Positions 44,784 through 53,317 of a stretch of DNA of 64,000 nt are shown in pieces. The notes under the pieces were generated by a model. It did no database searches and was not told where the DNA came from. It worked only from the letters and a program-made list of their open reading frames with translations. The position numbers and the translations under genes are program-made. How positions within the stretch are numbered: position 1 is the stretch's first letter; every line of letters starts with the position of its first letter. This DNA is from CAWEBF01 sp963807235. GTDB taxonomy: Bacteria > Acidobacteriota > Vicinamibacteria > Vicinamibacterales > UBA2999. Location of the stretch: NCBI GenBank assembly GCA_963807235.1, contig CAWEBF010000016.1, forward strand, positions 124,001 to 188,000. Direction: 5' to 3'.

Positions 44784-46541
44784 TTATCGATACGCCGCGG
44801 CCTGGATTCCGTACAACTCCGCGTACTGGCCGCGTTTCGCCATCAATGCTTCGTGCGTCCCTGTCTCGACGACCCGCGCGCCGTCGAGCACCACGATCAG
44901 GTCGGCCATCCGCACGGTCGAGAAGCGATGCGACACGAGAATCGTGATGCGGCCCTCCGGCGAGCGTCCGCGCACGGCCTCGGAGTAGCGCTCGAAGAGT
45001 GCGTGCTCGGTCTCGGCATCGAGCGCGGCGGTCGGCTCGTCGAGTACCAGTACCAGCGGCCGGTCGCGCATGAAGCCGCGCGCCAGCGCCAGCTTCTGCC
45101 ACTGTCCGAAGCTCACCTCGACGCCGCCCGGCCACGTTGGCCCCAGCTGCGTCTCGAGCCCTTCAGTCAGCTTTGCCACCACGTCGTCGGCGCCCGCGCG
45201 TGTCACGGCGGTCGTGACCGCCGGCGCGTCGTCGAGACGGGGCACGTCGCCCACGCCCACCGTGTGCCTGGCGCGGAACTCGAAGCGGAAGAAGTCCTGG
45301 AACGCACCGGCCAGCCGGCTCCGCCAATCAGCCGCAGCCACGCGCCGCAACTCGGTGCCACCGATCAGGATGCGGCCGCTCGTCGGCTCGTACATCTTGG
45401 CCAGCAGCTTCACCAGCGTGGACTTGCCGGCCCCGTTCTCGCCGACGATCGCCACCACCGTGCCGGGCGGCAGATCCAGGTTGACGTCGTCGAGTACCAG
45501 CCGGCTCGTGCCGGGGTAGGCGAATGACACGTGCTCGAAGCGGATGCCCTCGGCGCCCGCCAGTTGCGCCGGCACCGGCTGATCGACTGTGGCCGTCAGC
45601 GCGGCGGCGTAGTCCTCCACCCACGCGAGCCTTCGGGCCGCGTCCATCCAGACGCCGCGCAGGAACCCGATCTCGCCGACGGTCGCCGCCACGTAGCCCG
45701 ACAGCCGCGCTCCCGCAGCGAGGGCCAGCAGCACGTCGCCGGGCGGGGCTTGCAGCACCGACGACACGAACACGATGGCGCCGACATACCCGGCCCCAAA
45801 CACTGACCACGCCAGCGCGTGCCACGCGGCCGAGCCCCATCGCGCCGAGGCGATCGGACGGTTGCCAAACTCCCACGCCGCGCGGCGATCCCGCACCAGC
45901 TGCTCGCCGATGCCGGTGACGCGGACTTCTTTGCCGGGCGTCGCCGTGGTGGCGACGTCGAAGATGTGCCGCGCCAGGCGCGCCGACTGGGCGCCCCGCT
46001 CGGAGGCGGCACGCTCCACCGCCGGCCGCCATCCCGAGGTGGCCACGGTGGGCAGCGCCATTACCGCCAGCAGCGCCAGCGCCGGGTGGATGGACATCAG
46101 GAAGACGACCGTGACGCCGAGCCGCAGGATCCACGCGCACGTCGTGAACAGCGACATGTACATGTGGTCCAGCATGAACACCTGGTTGCGGAGCACCGAC
46201 AGGCGATCGAGATATTCCGGCCGCTCCTGGTGGGCGATGGTGGCGATGGACGCGAGCAGTCGCGCCACGTGCGCCTCGAGCGCGATCGTGACCTTGTCGC
46301 GGAACGTGCGCTGCACGCGCGTGCTGACCGTCAGCAGCAGCCACGTCGCGGTGGCCGAGAGCGCCATCGCGATGGCCGCCATGCGGACGCGGGACCAGTC
46401 GCCCTGCAGCGCGCCCTCGCCGAGCCACTTGAGCCACAGCGCCAGCAGGGCGTCCGGCAGGGCGGCGAGGAGCGCCAATGAGAACGCCGCCAGCAGCAGC
46501 TTGGGCTCGTGGCGGTAGCCCAGCTTGCACAGCCGCCACAT
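44784..46541 (-). CDS. ABC exporter (permease-ATPase fusion), first of a tandem pair
   Basis: About 585 residues from ATG 46541 (in-frame ATG 46562 is an alternative). The transmembrane domain (~1-320) has helices LLLAAFSLALLAALPDALLALWL and LLAVMALPTVATSGW. The ATPase follows: Walker A VGENGAGKSTLVKLL, Q-loop AGAFQDFFRFEF, signature VEVSFGQWQKLALARGFM (S-F-G-Q in place of S-G-G-Q), and Walker B PLVLVLDEPTAALDAETE. These resemble type IV (MsbA-like) exporters. The gene follows 46589 on the same strand (47 bp gap), so the two probably form a heterodimer. The substrate is unknown. Confidence 0.88.
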   Translation of the reverse strand: MWRLCKLGYRHEPKLLLAAFSLALLAALPDALLALWLKWLGEGALQGDWSRVRMAAIAMALSATATWLLLTVSTRVQRTFRDKVTIALEAHVARLLASIATIAHQERPEYLDRLSVLRNQVFMLDHMYMSLFTTCAWILRLGVTVVFLMSIHPALALLAVMALPTVATSGWRPAVERAASERGAQSARLARHIFDVATTATPGKEVRVTGIGEQLVRDRRAAWEFGNRPIASARWGSAAWHALAWSVFGAGYVGAIVFVSSVLQAPPGDVLLALAAGARLSGYVAATVGEIGFLRGVWMDAARRLAWVEDYAAALTATVDQPVPAQLAGAEGIRFEHVSFAYPGTSRLVLDDVNLDLPPGTVVAIVGENGAGKSTLVKLLAKMYEPTSGRILIGGTELRRVAAADWRSRLAGAFQDFFRFEFRARHTVGVGDVPRLDDAPAVTTAVTRAGADDVVAKLTEGLETQLGPTWPGGVEVSFGQWQKLALARGFMRDRPLVLVLDEPTAALDAETEHALFERYSEAVRGRSPEGRITILVSHRFSTVRMADLIVVLDGARVVETGTHEALMAKRGQYAELYGIQAAAYR

Positions 46542-46588
46542 CGACGACACGCCCGGCGGCAAGGGCTCGATGGCCCCGCTCGCTAGGT

Positions 46589-48382
46589 TCAGGCGAGGAC
46601 GTCATAGGTCTGGCCCTCTTCCTCCTCGCCGAAGCGCTGGGCCTGCAGGTCGAACATGGTGCGGTATCGCCCACCAAGCGCGATCAACTCGTCGTGCGTT
46701 CCCAGCTCCACCACACGTCCCTTCTCGAGCACGCAGATGCGGTCGGCGTGGCGCACGGTGGAGAAACGGTGGGAGATCAGAATCGTGGTGCAGTGCCGCG
46801 TGGTTGCGAGGATACGGTCGAAGATCTCGGCCTCGCCGCGCACGTCCAGCTGCGCCGTGGGCTCGTCGAGGAGCACCAGTCCGGCGCCCATCTTCACGGC
46901 GCACAGCGCGCGCGCCAGCGCCACCCGCTGCCATTGACCGCCGGAGAGATCCGTGCCGTCGTCGTAGCCTCGGGCGAGCACGGTGTCCAGCCGCGCCAGC
47001 GACTCGCCGCCGGCATCGCGCAGCGCAGCCCAAATCACGTCGTCGGGCGCGCCGTTGGGCGCAACGTTGTCGCGCAACGGCCGCTCGAAGCGGATGAAGT
47101 CCTGAAAGACGGCGGCCAGGCGCGTGCGCCAGGACGACAGCTCCAGCTGCCGGAGATCGACGCCGTCGATCTCGATCGCGCCCGCCTGCGGGTCGTAGAG
47201 GCGGCAGAGCAGCTTGGCCAACGTGGTCTTGCCGGCGCCGTTCTGGCCGACGATAGCCAGCGAGGAGCCCGCGGGAATCGTCAGGTCGAAATCCTTCAGC
47301 ACCTCGGCGCCGCCCGGGTACGCGAAACTCACGCCGCGGAACCTCACCTCGCGCGCGGGCATCGCGGCGGCTTCGCGCGCACCCGAGTTCAGGCGTCCCG
47401 CGGCGCGCATCGCCGGCTCGAGCCGGCCCACGGCGGCCACCGGTGCCGAGGCCCCGTCGAGCGCCCAACTGAAGCCGCCAAACGCGATCGCGGACGTGCT
47501 GACTGCCAGCTGCGCATAGGTGACGAGCTGGCCGAGATCGATACGTCCCTCGGCCGCCGCGGCCGCCAGCGCCCACAGCACCAGCAGGTTCGCTGCCGTG
47601 ACGATCAGCGCGCACCACGCCAGCGGGCGCTCGCGCAGCCGCGTCGCCTTGTACTGCAGGTCGTGCAGGTGGGTGCGCCGCGCGACGAAGCGGTCGATGG
47701 TCCATTGCACCAGGCCAAAAAGGCGCAGCTCCTTGCTGGCGGGCGGATCCACGGCGAGCCGGTAGGCGTAGTCGGCGTCGCGCTGAGCGCCCCGGACCTC
47801 GTCGGTCTGGCGGTCGTGCCACACGGCGCTCTCGCGCAGCAGCCAGTGCGTGGACAGCCAGGCACCGGCGAGCACGATCGGCGCCCACCAGGCGAAGCCG
47901 GCCAGGACCACCGCCGCCGTCAGGCCGGTCAACATCCCCACAAGCCCGCCGGCGATGAAGTCCATCGAATAGGAGAGGGGAGGGCCGGTCATGCCCAGGT
48001 CGAAGTCGCGCGCCGCCGTCATGTCAGCCGTCAGCGACGGATTCTCCAGGTGTCCCATCCCCGCCGGACGCACGCATGCGGCCGTCAGCCGGTCGTACAG
48101 GAACGCGGCCGTGCGGTCGCCAAGGTTCAAGCTGATTGCGGTTTGAATCGGCGTCAGCACCTGCAGGAGCACGAACGCCGCGCCTACGACGGTCAGCGAC
48201 GGCATCAGGCTGTCGCCGCGCTGCACCGCGACCACCAGGGCACCCATCGCGACCGCGAAGACGGCCGGCAGCACGCCGCGCAGCACCACCGCGGTCCACC
48301 AGGCAATCGCGAGCCCGCCGCCGGCCCGCGGCAGCGCGGCGAAGAACATCCACTCCTTGCGGCCGGTCAGGCGCTCGATCAT
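46589..48382 (-). CDS. ABC exporter (permease-ATPase fusion), second of the pair
   Basis: 597 residues from ATG 48382, which overlaps the stop of the TolB-like gene (ATGA). Six membrane helices in the first ~330 residues. The ATPase has Walker A VGQNGAGKTTLAKLL, Q-loop LAAVFQDFIRFE, the canonical signature DLSGGQWQRVALARALC and Walker B GLVLLDEPTAQLDVRGE with H-loop ISHRFSTVRHAD. With the partner's non-canonical S-F-G-Q this fits an asymmetric heterodimer with one degenerate site, as in BmrCD/TM287-288-type exporters (family knowledge). Export substrate unknown; possibly peptides or lipids. Confidence 0.88.
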   Translation of the reverse strand: MIERLTGRKEWMFFAALPRAGGGLAIAWWTAVVLRGVLPAVFAVAMGALVVAVQRGDSLMPSLTVVGAAFVLLQVLTPIQTAISLNLGDRTAAFLYDRLTAACVRPAGMGHLENPSLTADMTAARDFDLGMTGPPLSYSMDFIAGGLVGMLTGLTAAVVLAGFAWWAPIVLAGAWLSTHWLLRESAVWHDRQTDEVRGAQRDADYAYRLAVDPPASKELRLFGLVQWTIDRFVARRTHLHDLQYKATRLRERPLAWCALIVTAANLLVLWALAAAAAEGRIDLGQLVTYAQLAVSTSAIAFGGFSWALDGASAPVAAVGRLEPAMRAAGRLNSGAREAAAMPAREVRFRGVSFAYPGGAEVLKDFDLTIPAGSSLAIVGQNGAGKTTLAKLLCRLYDPQAGAIEIDGVDLRQLELSSWRTRLAAVFQDFIRFERPLRDNVAPNGAPDDVIWAALRDAGGESLARLDTVLARGYDDGTDLSGGQWQRVALARALCAVKMGAGLVLLDEPTAQLDVRGEAEIFDRILATTRHCTTILISHRFSTVRHADRICVLEKGRVVELGTHDELIALGGRYRTMFDLQAQRFGEEEEGQTYDVLA

Positions 48383-49332
48383 CCGCGCGGCCTCGGCGCG
48401 CGCGAGCCACGCACCTGTTGCGTCGCCGCGCCGGCGCCCAACACCGTGTTGACCAGGAAGCGCGAACCGTCGGCGGAGACGTCGAATGCGTGATACGCGC
48501 CGTACGGGAACGTCATCGTGAACAGCGGATCGACTTTCGTGACCGACATCGTGCCGTTGCGTTCGGTCACCGCGGCGGCCATCAGCCGCCGGTCGGGCGC
48601 GAGATAGAAGATCTCCGACGCGTCGCGGCGCCAGCGGGCCTGCGATCCGCCGTCGGCCGAGATCCGCCAAGACGGGCCCTTGTCCGGGAACCGCGTCACG
48701 AACACCTCCGGCACGTCCGAGGACGCCGTGGAACTGTAAGCCACCCAGCGGCCGTCGGGCGAGAAGGCGGCCCAGTTCTCGGACGCCGGGGTTTGCTGAA
48801 ACGGATAGGGCTTGCCGCCGCCCAGAGGCAGCACCCAGATGTCGTTGCTGGTCTCGCGGCTGTTGGTTACATACAAGATGGACTTGCCGTCGGGCGACCA
48901 GCTCACGGGCCACACGCCGCCCCCGTCGGTCTGGAGCGTTTCGGTCAACGACGCCGCGCCGACCGGCGATTCCAGGAGACGCGATCGGCCGGGAACAAAG
49001 GAGTTGAGCGCCACGCGCCGGCCATCCGGAGACCAGATCATCCAGTTCTCTTCGGCGGCGTCGGTGGTGAATCGTGTCCGGGCGCCGCCCTTGGTGTCGT
49101 AGATCCACACGTCGCGTGTGCCGGCTTTCTGGTCTACGACGGCGACGGCTACCTTGGTGCCATCAGGCGAGAGCTCGAAATTGCCGTGATCGGCCACCGG
49201 ACCGACCTTCTCGAGCGGCATGCCGGAGCGGCTGAACCAGGAGAGCTGCGACAGGACGAGCGCACGGGGCGGCTGCGCCGAGAGCCCGACCGCGGCGCTC
49301 AGCACGGCGACGGTCGCGACCACTCGGATCAT
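48379..49332 (-). CDS. TolB/PD40-like propeller protein, exported
   Basis: 317 residues with a signal peptide (RVVATVAVLSAAVGLSA). Five to six PD40 blades are visible: FELSPDGTKVAVAVVD, MIWSPDGRRVALNSF, VSWSPDGKSILYVTNSRE, AAFSPDGRWVAYSSTASSD, ADGGSQARWRRDASEIFYLAPDRRLMAA. The same propeller forms the sensor of the kinase at 3024, suggesting a detached version of that domain. It overlaps the ABC gene start by 4 bp, so it is part of the exporter operon and may be its periplasmic accessory or substrate-recognition partner. Confidence 0.85.
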   Translation of the reverse strand: MIRVVATVAVLSAAVGLSAQPPRALVLSQLSWFSRSGMPLEKVGPVADHGNFELSPDGTKVAVAVVDQKAGTRDVWIYDTKGGARTRFTTDAAEENWMIWSPDGRRVALNSFVPGRSRLLESPVGAASLTETLQTDGGGVWPVSWSPDGKSILYVTNSRETSNDIWVLPLGGGKPYPFQQTPASENWAAFSPDGRWVAYSSTASSDVPEVFVTRFPDKGPSWRISADGGSQARWRRDASEIFYLAPDRRLMAAAVTERNGTMSVTKVDPLFTMTFPYGAYHAFDVSADGSRFLVNTVLGAGAATQQVRGSRAPRPRG

Positions 49333-49392
49333 GGGAGGGGATCATAGCCTGCTCCGCGCGTGCCAGTGACGCCCGTAGAATGCGCATCGACC

Positions 49393-50082
49393 ATGAAAGA
49401 GGACGTCCGCCGGATCCTTGCCTGGCTCAAGCGCCGCGGGTCGGCCAGCAACCGCGACGGCATGGCGCGGTACGGCATCCGATCCGCCAAGGCATTCGGC
49501 GTGTCGATGGCCACGATGCGGCCGCTGGTCAAACGGCTGGGTCGCAACCACGACCTCGCCCTCGCGCTGTGGGACACCGGCTGGCTGGAGGCTCGCATCC
49601 TCGCGGGCTTCGTGGCCGATCCGGCGCGGGTTTCGCCGGCCCTGATGGACCGGTGGTGCCGCGACTTCGACAACTGGGCCGTGTGCGATTCAACCTGCAT
49701 TCATCTGTTCAGCCGGACGGCGCACGCGTGGCGGAAGGTGCCGCTGTGGAGCCGCCGGCAGGACGAGTTCGTGAGACGCGCCGGGTTCGCGCTCCTGGCG
49801 GCGCTTGCAGTTCACGACAAGCGCGCGCCGGACGCGGCGTTTGCCCGTGGCCTGGTACACGTCGAAGCCGTTTCCGGTGACGACCGCAACTTCGTGAAGA
49901 AGGCCGTGAACTGGGCGCTGCGCCAGATCGGCAAGCGCAACCCCGCCCTGCATGCGAAAGCGGTGGCCCTCTCGCGCCGGCTGGCCGCACGGCCCGACGC
50001 GGCGCCGCGTTGGATTGGGAAGGATGCGCTCAGGGAGCTGACGAGCCCCGCCGTGGTCCGGCGGCTCGCCGCCCGCTCATGA
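49393..50082 (+). CDS. DNA alkylation repair protein (AlkD-like HEAT fold)
   Basis: 229 residues from ATG 49393 (the 33-base in-frame extension upstream lacks an RBS). AlkD-type ARM/HEAT helices are apparent: GMARYGIRSAKAFGVSMATMRPLVKRLG, DHDLALALWDTGWLEARILAGFVADPARV, MDRWCRDFDNWAVCDSTC and ALHAKAVALSRRLAARPD. The DNA-backbone Trp and Asp typical of AlkD align with WLEAR and FDNWAVCD. It removes bulky or cationic alkylpurines. Convergent with the PadR gene, overlapping by 6 bp. Confidence 0.88.
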   Translation: MKEDVRRILAWLKRRGSASNRDGMARYGIRSAKAFGVSMATMRPLVKRLGRNHDLALALWDTGWLEARILAGFVADPARVSPALMDRWCRDFDNWAVCDSTCIHLFSRTAHAWRKVPLWSRRQDEFVRRAGFALLAALAVHDKRAPDAAFARGLVHVEAVSGDDRNFVKKAVNWALRQIGKRNPALHAKAVALSRRLAARPDAAPRWIGKDALRELTSPAVVRRLAARS

Positions 50083-50364
50083 GTGCTTCAAGCGGCGCGT
50101 GCCGATCCGGACGATCGGTTCCAGCGCGGCCAGCTGTTCGGCGAGAAACTCCCGGCCCGACGGGGTCAACCGATACGGCCGCCGGCGATCGTCGGAGGCC
50201 AGGGCCCGGATAAGCCCGCGCTCCTCCAGCCGGGTGATTGCGCCGTAGAGCGTACCGGGCCCCAGGTCCACGCCGGCAAACGCCTTGATGTCGGTCATCA
50301 TCGCGTAGCCGTGCTTGTCGCCGTCGGCAAGGCTGGACAAGACGAGAAGGGTGGGATCGGTCAT
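50077..50364 (-). CDS. PadR family transcriptional regulator
   Basis: 95 residues: LLVLSSLADGDKHGYAMMTDIKAFAGVDLGPGTLYGAITRLEERGLIRAL gives the winged helix, and PYRLTPSGREFLAEQLAAL the dimer helix. Short PadR-s1 type. It likely represses itself through the TACGTA repeats just upstream. No ADOP permease is adjacent, and the downstream convergent gene is alkD-like, so its target may be elsewhere. The start ATG 50364 agrees with the length of the family. Confidence 0.9.
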   Translation of the reverse strand: MTDPTLLVLSSLADGDKHGYAMMTDIKAFAGVDLGPGTLYGAITRLEERGLIRALASDDRRRPYRLTPSGREFLAEQLAALEPIVRIGTRRLKHS

Positions 50365-50375
50365 GCGGGCGATGC

Positions 50376-50388
50376 TACGTAGTACGTA
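50376..50388. promoter_or_regulatory. Palindromic site before the second padR
   Basis: TACGTA-G-TACGTA, an almost perfect inverted repeat 12 bp upstream of the padR start (minus strand); plausible autoregulatory site. Confidence 0.45.
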
Positions 50389-50453
50389 ATATCGCCGAGC
50401 GTAGCAGCCTTGTCAAGCCGCTAATCAAGCAGACACTGTTCAACAGGCACGGG

Positions 50454-50987
50454 TCAGCGCATCAGGAGCGCCGGCTGCTCGACGCCAAGCACTTTCAGAT
50501 AGGCCGACAGCTGGCCCCGGTGATGGATTTCGTGCTCGATCATGTGCAGGAACATTTCCCACAGCGGTGAATGGATCGCCGCGATGGGATGATCCACCCC
50601 ACGGGCCAGCGCCTCGTCGGCAACGGTCGCGAGCTCCGCCTCGGTTTCGGCCTCGATGGCGCGCCAGTGTTCGAGGCAGGCCGCGGCCGTCGTCCCAAGC
50701 TCGGTCGCGGCGGCGCCCTCGAAAATCGACTGGCGCGCGCTGCGAAGCCGTTCCTCACCGGTACCCGTCATCTGCCACGGGTCCCACGCGTCGCCCCGCC
50801 CGCCGGCGGCAAGCAACAGGCGGAACATCTGCTCGGCCTGCATCAGGTGACGCACGATATCGCCGCACGAAAACGCCGTGGGGTTGGGGCGCCAGTCGAA
50901 GTGCTCCGGCGGTATCGCCTGCACGAGCGCCCGTGTGCCCTCGCGCGTACGCCGCCATCGATCGATCAGGGCATGGGTGGTCAGCAT
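50454..50987 (-). CDS. DinB family protein
   Basis: 177 residues of a four-helix DinB/YfiT-like domain: LIDRWRRTREGTRALVQAIPPEHFDWRPNP, SCGDIVRHLMQAEQMFR and MFLHMIEHEIHHRGQLSAYLKVLG, with His residues in IVRHLM and EHEIHHRGQ that can bind a metal. Family members act as metal-dependent thiol transferases or are DNA-damage-inducible; nothing decides between them here. ATG 50987 shares a base with the stop of the upstream GNAT gene (TGATG), so they are coupled. Confidence 0.9.
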   Translation of the reverse strand: MLTTHALIDRWRRTREGTRALVQAIPPEHFDWRPNPTAFSCGDIVRHLMQAEQMFRLLLAAGGRGDAWDPWQMTGTGEERLRSARQSIFEGAAATELGTTAAACLEHWRAIEAETEAELATVADEALARGVDHPIAAIHSPLWEMFLHMIEHEIHHRGQLSAYLKVLGVEQPALLMR

Positions 50988-51481
50988 CACAGCTGCCTTT
51001 CGATCATCCACTCGTCCACGTAGCGCCCGTCGATCCTGGCATGGCGGCGGGCCGTGCCGATGATGTCGAAGCCGTGGGCCTTGTAGGTGGCGATGGCCGC
51101 CGGGTTGTCGGCGCGCACGAACGTGAACAGCTTCTCGTAGCCTTTCGTCCGCGCGGCCTCGAACGTCGCGGCAAAGAGCGCCGTGGCGATGCCCTGGCGG
51201 CGCAGGGCCAGGTCCACGTAGGTACCGAGGCAGCCCACGTGATCGAGGGCTTTGGTGTAGCTGGCCAGCGGCTCGAGTACCTGAAAACCCACGACGCGAG
51301 TGCCGAGCACTGCTACCTTCCAGACCCCCCGGGGCGGAAACGCGCTGATGTAATCGCGCTCGGCGTCGATCGCAAACGGCGCGTCGAACACGGTGTAGAG
51401 GCGCGCCTCGATGATCGGGTTGATGACCGCGCACACGGCTTCGGCATCCGCGGGCTTCACGTCCCGTATCGACAGGTCCAT
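50987..51481 (-). CDS. GNAT-family N-acetyltransferase
   Basis: 164 residues from ATG 51481. The N-terminus LSIRDVKPADAEAVCAVINPIIEARLYTVF, GTYVDLALRRQGIATALFAATFEAA (acetyl-CoA loop R-R-Q-G-I-A) and AIATYKAHGFDIIGTARRHARIDGRYVDEWMIER fit the RimJ/PhnO-like group. The upstream secreted-protein gene ends 8 bp before, and DinB follows with a one-base overlap, so the three are probably one transcript. The acceptor is unknown. Confidence 0.88.
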   Translation of the reverse strand: MDLSIRDVKPADAEAVCAVINPIIEARLYTVFDAPFAIDAERDYISAFPPRGVWKVAVLGTRVVGFQVLEPLASYTKALDHVGCLGTYVDLALRRQGIATALFAATFEAARTKGYEKLFTFVRADNPAAIATYKAHGFDIIGTARRHARIDGRYVDEWMIERQL

Positions 51482-51489
51482 GGCGCCGG

Positions 51490-52318
51490 CTACTTTATGG
51501 CGGCGCCGTTGAACTTCTGGTTCTCCAGGCACACGAACTCGATGAGGTCGGTGCCGTCCACCAGGAGCCGCTGGTTCACACGCACCGTCCACGGCCGCGT
51601 GTAGGCCTTGGGGTCGTCGATGGTGACGTCGATCTCCAGCCGGCCGAACGTGGGCCGGCGAAATCGTTCGATGAGCTTGCCGGTGGAGGTCAGCGGCGCG
51701 CCGTTCACGTCCAGCCAGCCCTCGTCGCGGAAGCTCGGTCGTCTCGACCACCAGCGTGTCGCCTTCCCACCAGCCGCGCGAGTAGCCGAACCACCACGGT
51801 TGAGGGTCGTTGGCGGGCGCCGCGCGGCCGTCCAGGAAGATCTGGCGCAGCCCGGCGTTGGCTTCGTAGATGATGACGATCAGATCCTGCGTCTGGACGA
51901 TCTTGCGTGGCTGCGAGTGCGTGTGCAGCTGCATGTGGCCCATCGGCAGGCAGGCCGCGTCGGGGTTGTCCTTGCTGTTGGCGTCCATGCGCTTCTTGCG
52001 CAGCTCCGCCGCCCACGGCTGGAACGGCAGGCCCTCTTTGAAGCCGGCCTCGATGTTCCAGAACGTCGCTTCGACGGGCGTGCCCGGCGGCGAGGGCGGC
52101 GGGCCGCCACGAAAGCCCAGAACACCCGCGTAGTTCCAGAGTCCCGACAGATCGGGCTTGCCGCCGGTCGTGCGCGGCGCGGCGGCGGTGAGGTTGGGAC
52201 TGCCGTCGGCGTTGCGCGGCACGCCAGGGGTCTGCTGTCGCGGCCACTGTGCGGTGATGGGCGGCGTGAGCAGGAGAACGGCGATGTAGACGAGGGAGGC
52301 TGCGACGGCGCGCTTCAC
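51490..52318 (-). CDS. Secreted 'GKPDLSGLW' family protein, one frameshift
   Basis: Signal peptide at ATG 52318 (VAASLVYIAVLLLTPPITA), then GKPDLSGLWNYAG, GLPFQPWAAELRKKR and SRGWWEGDTLVVETTE. At ~51734 an extra C (minus strand GAGCTTCCGCG where GAGTTCCGCG restores the frame) shifts the natural continuation F-R-D-E-G-W-L-D-V-N-G into another frame that ends with LIERFRRPTFGRLEIDVTIDDP and LIEFVCLENQKFNGAAIK at 51490. Corrected length is ~275. It is the closest paralogue of 12510-13376 (same PFQPWA, ERFRR, DDPKAY and ENQ motifs). The function is unknown. Confidence 0.75.
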
Positions 52319-52362
52319 GAGAGGGATTATAAAGCCCCCCTTCGCCCCGGCATGGCTCAGGG

Positions 52363-52442
52363 CTAGCGAGGCTGCGCCTCGATCGAAGAGCGATTAGGCT
52401 CCGCCTCGCTAGGGCAGTGTCTCTTTGGCCCCGCTTCGCGGG
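52363..52442. repeat. Dispersed palindromic element, copy 2 (inverted)
   Basis: CTAGCGAGGC at 52363 pairs with GCCTCGCTAG at ~52402-52411, followed by GGCAGTGTCTCTTTG and GCCCCGCTTCGCGGGG; this is the reverse complement layout of the element at 25962-26048. Confidence 0.7.
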
Positions 52443-52527
52443 GGCTGTGGCGGGCTATCATGATTGCTTCTCCGATGCCGGTGCCCTTCCGGCGTGTCGA
52501 AGCAGCAGTAAGGGCGGTCACACAGCC

Positions 52528-53313
52528 ATGATTCACGTTCAGGATCTCAGTAAGCACTTCGGCGACTTGAAGGCCGTGGACGGCGTGTCGTTCGACGTCC
52601 AGGCGGGAGAGATCTTCGCCTTTCTCGGCCCCAACGGAGCCGGCAAGACCACCACCATCCAGATGCTCACGACGCTGCTGCGGCCCACCGCCGGCAGCAT
52701 CACGTTGGACGGGATGGACCCGGTCACGCACCCGATCGAGGTGCGCAAGCGCTTCGGCATTGTGTTCCAGGACCCCAGCCTCGACCACGAGCTGACGGCC
52801 TACGAGAACATGGAACTGCACGGCGTGCTCTACCACTTGCCGCGCCACGTGCGCGTCGAACGGATTCAGACGCTGCTCACGTTGTTCGAGTTGTGGGATC
52901 GGCGCGACGGGTTCGTGAAGACGTTCTCGGGAGGCATGAAGCGCCGGCTCGAGATCGCGCGCGGCTTCCTGCACACGCCGAAAATCCTGTTCCTCGACGA
53001 GCCCACACTGGGGCTGGATCCGCAGAGCCGCAACCAGCTGTGGAACCATGTGCGTCACCTGAACGAGACCGAGAAGGTCACGGTGTTCCTGACCACGCAC
53101 TACATGGACGAGGCCGACCGTGTGGCGCACCGCGTGGCGGTGATCGACCACGGCCGGATCGTCGCGCAGGGCACAGCCGCGGAGCTGAAAGCGAAGACGG
53201 GATCCGATTCGCTGGAGGCAGCCTTCCTGGCGCTGACCGGGACGACGATCCGGGAAGAGTCCGCGGACAGCGCGGATCAGATGCGCCAGATGGTCCGTAT
53301 GTGGAGGCGGTGA
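52528..53313 (+). CDS. ABC transporter ATP-binding protein, DrrA-like
   Basis: 261 residues from ATG 52528. DrrA/CcmA-type ATPase: Walker A FLGPNGAGKTTTIQML, Q-loop IVFQDPSLDHELTAYENM, signature TFSGGMKRRLEIARGF, Walker B KILFLDEPTLGLDP and H-loop FLTTHYMDEAD. It pairs with the ABC-2 permease 4 bp downstream, forming a drug or polysaccharide exporter of the DrrAB type. The last ~30 residues (EESADSADQMRQMVRMWRR) form a C-terminal tail. The start is set by the conserved I-H-V-Q-D-L-S-K beginning. Confidence 0.92.
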   Translation: MIHVQDLSKHFGDLKAVDGVSFDVQAGEIFAFLGPNGAGKTTTIQMLTTLLRPTAGSITLDGMDPVTHPIEVRKRFGIVFQDPSLDHELTAYENMELHGVLYHLPRHVRVERIQTLLTLFELWDRRDGFVKTFSGGMKRRLEIARGFLHTPKILFLDEPTLGLDPQSRNQLWNHVRHLNETEKVTVFLTTHYMDEADRVAHRVAVIDHGRIVAQGTAAELKAKTGSDSLEAAFLALTGTTIREESADSADQMRQMVRMWRR

Positions 53314-53317
53314 CCGC

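Noticed and set aside
46478..48493. A 671-codon frame opposite the ABC exporter genes
   Set aside because: Composition typical of a reverse-frame shadow; the minus strand carries complete ABC motifs.
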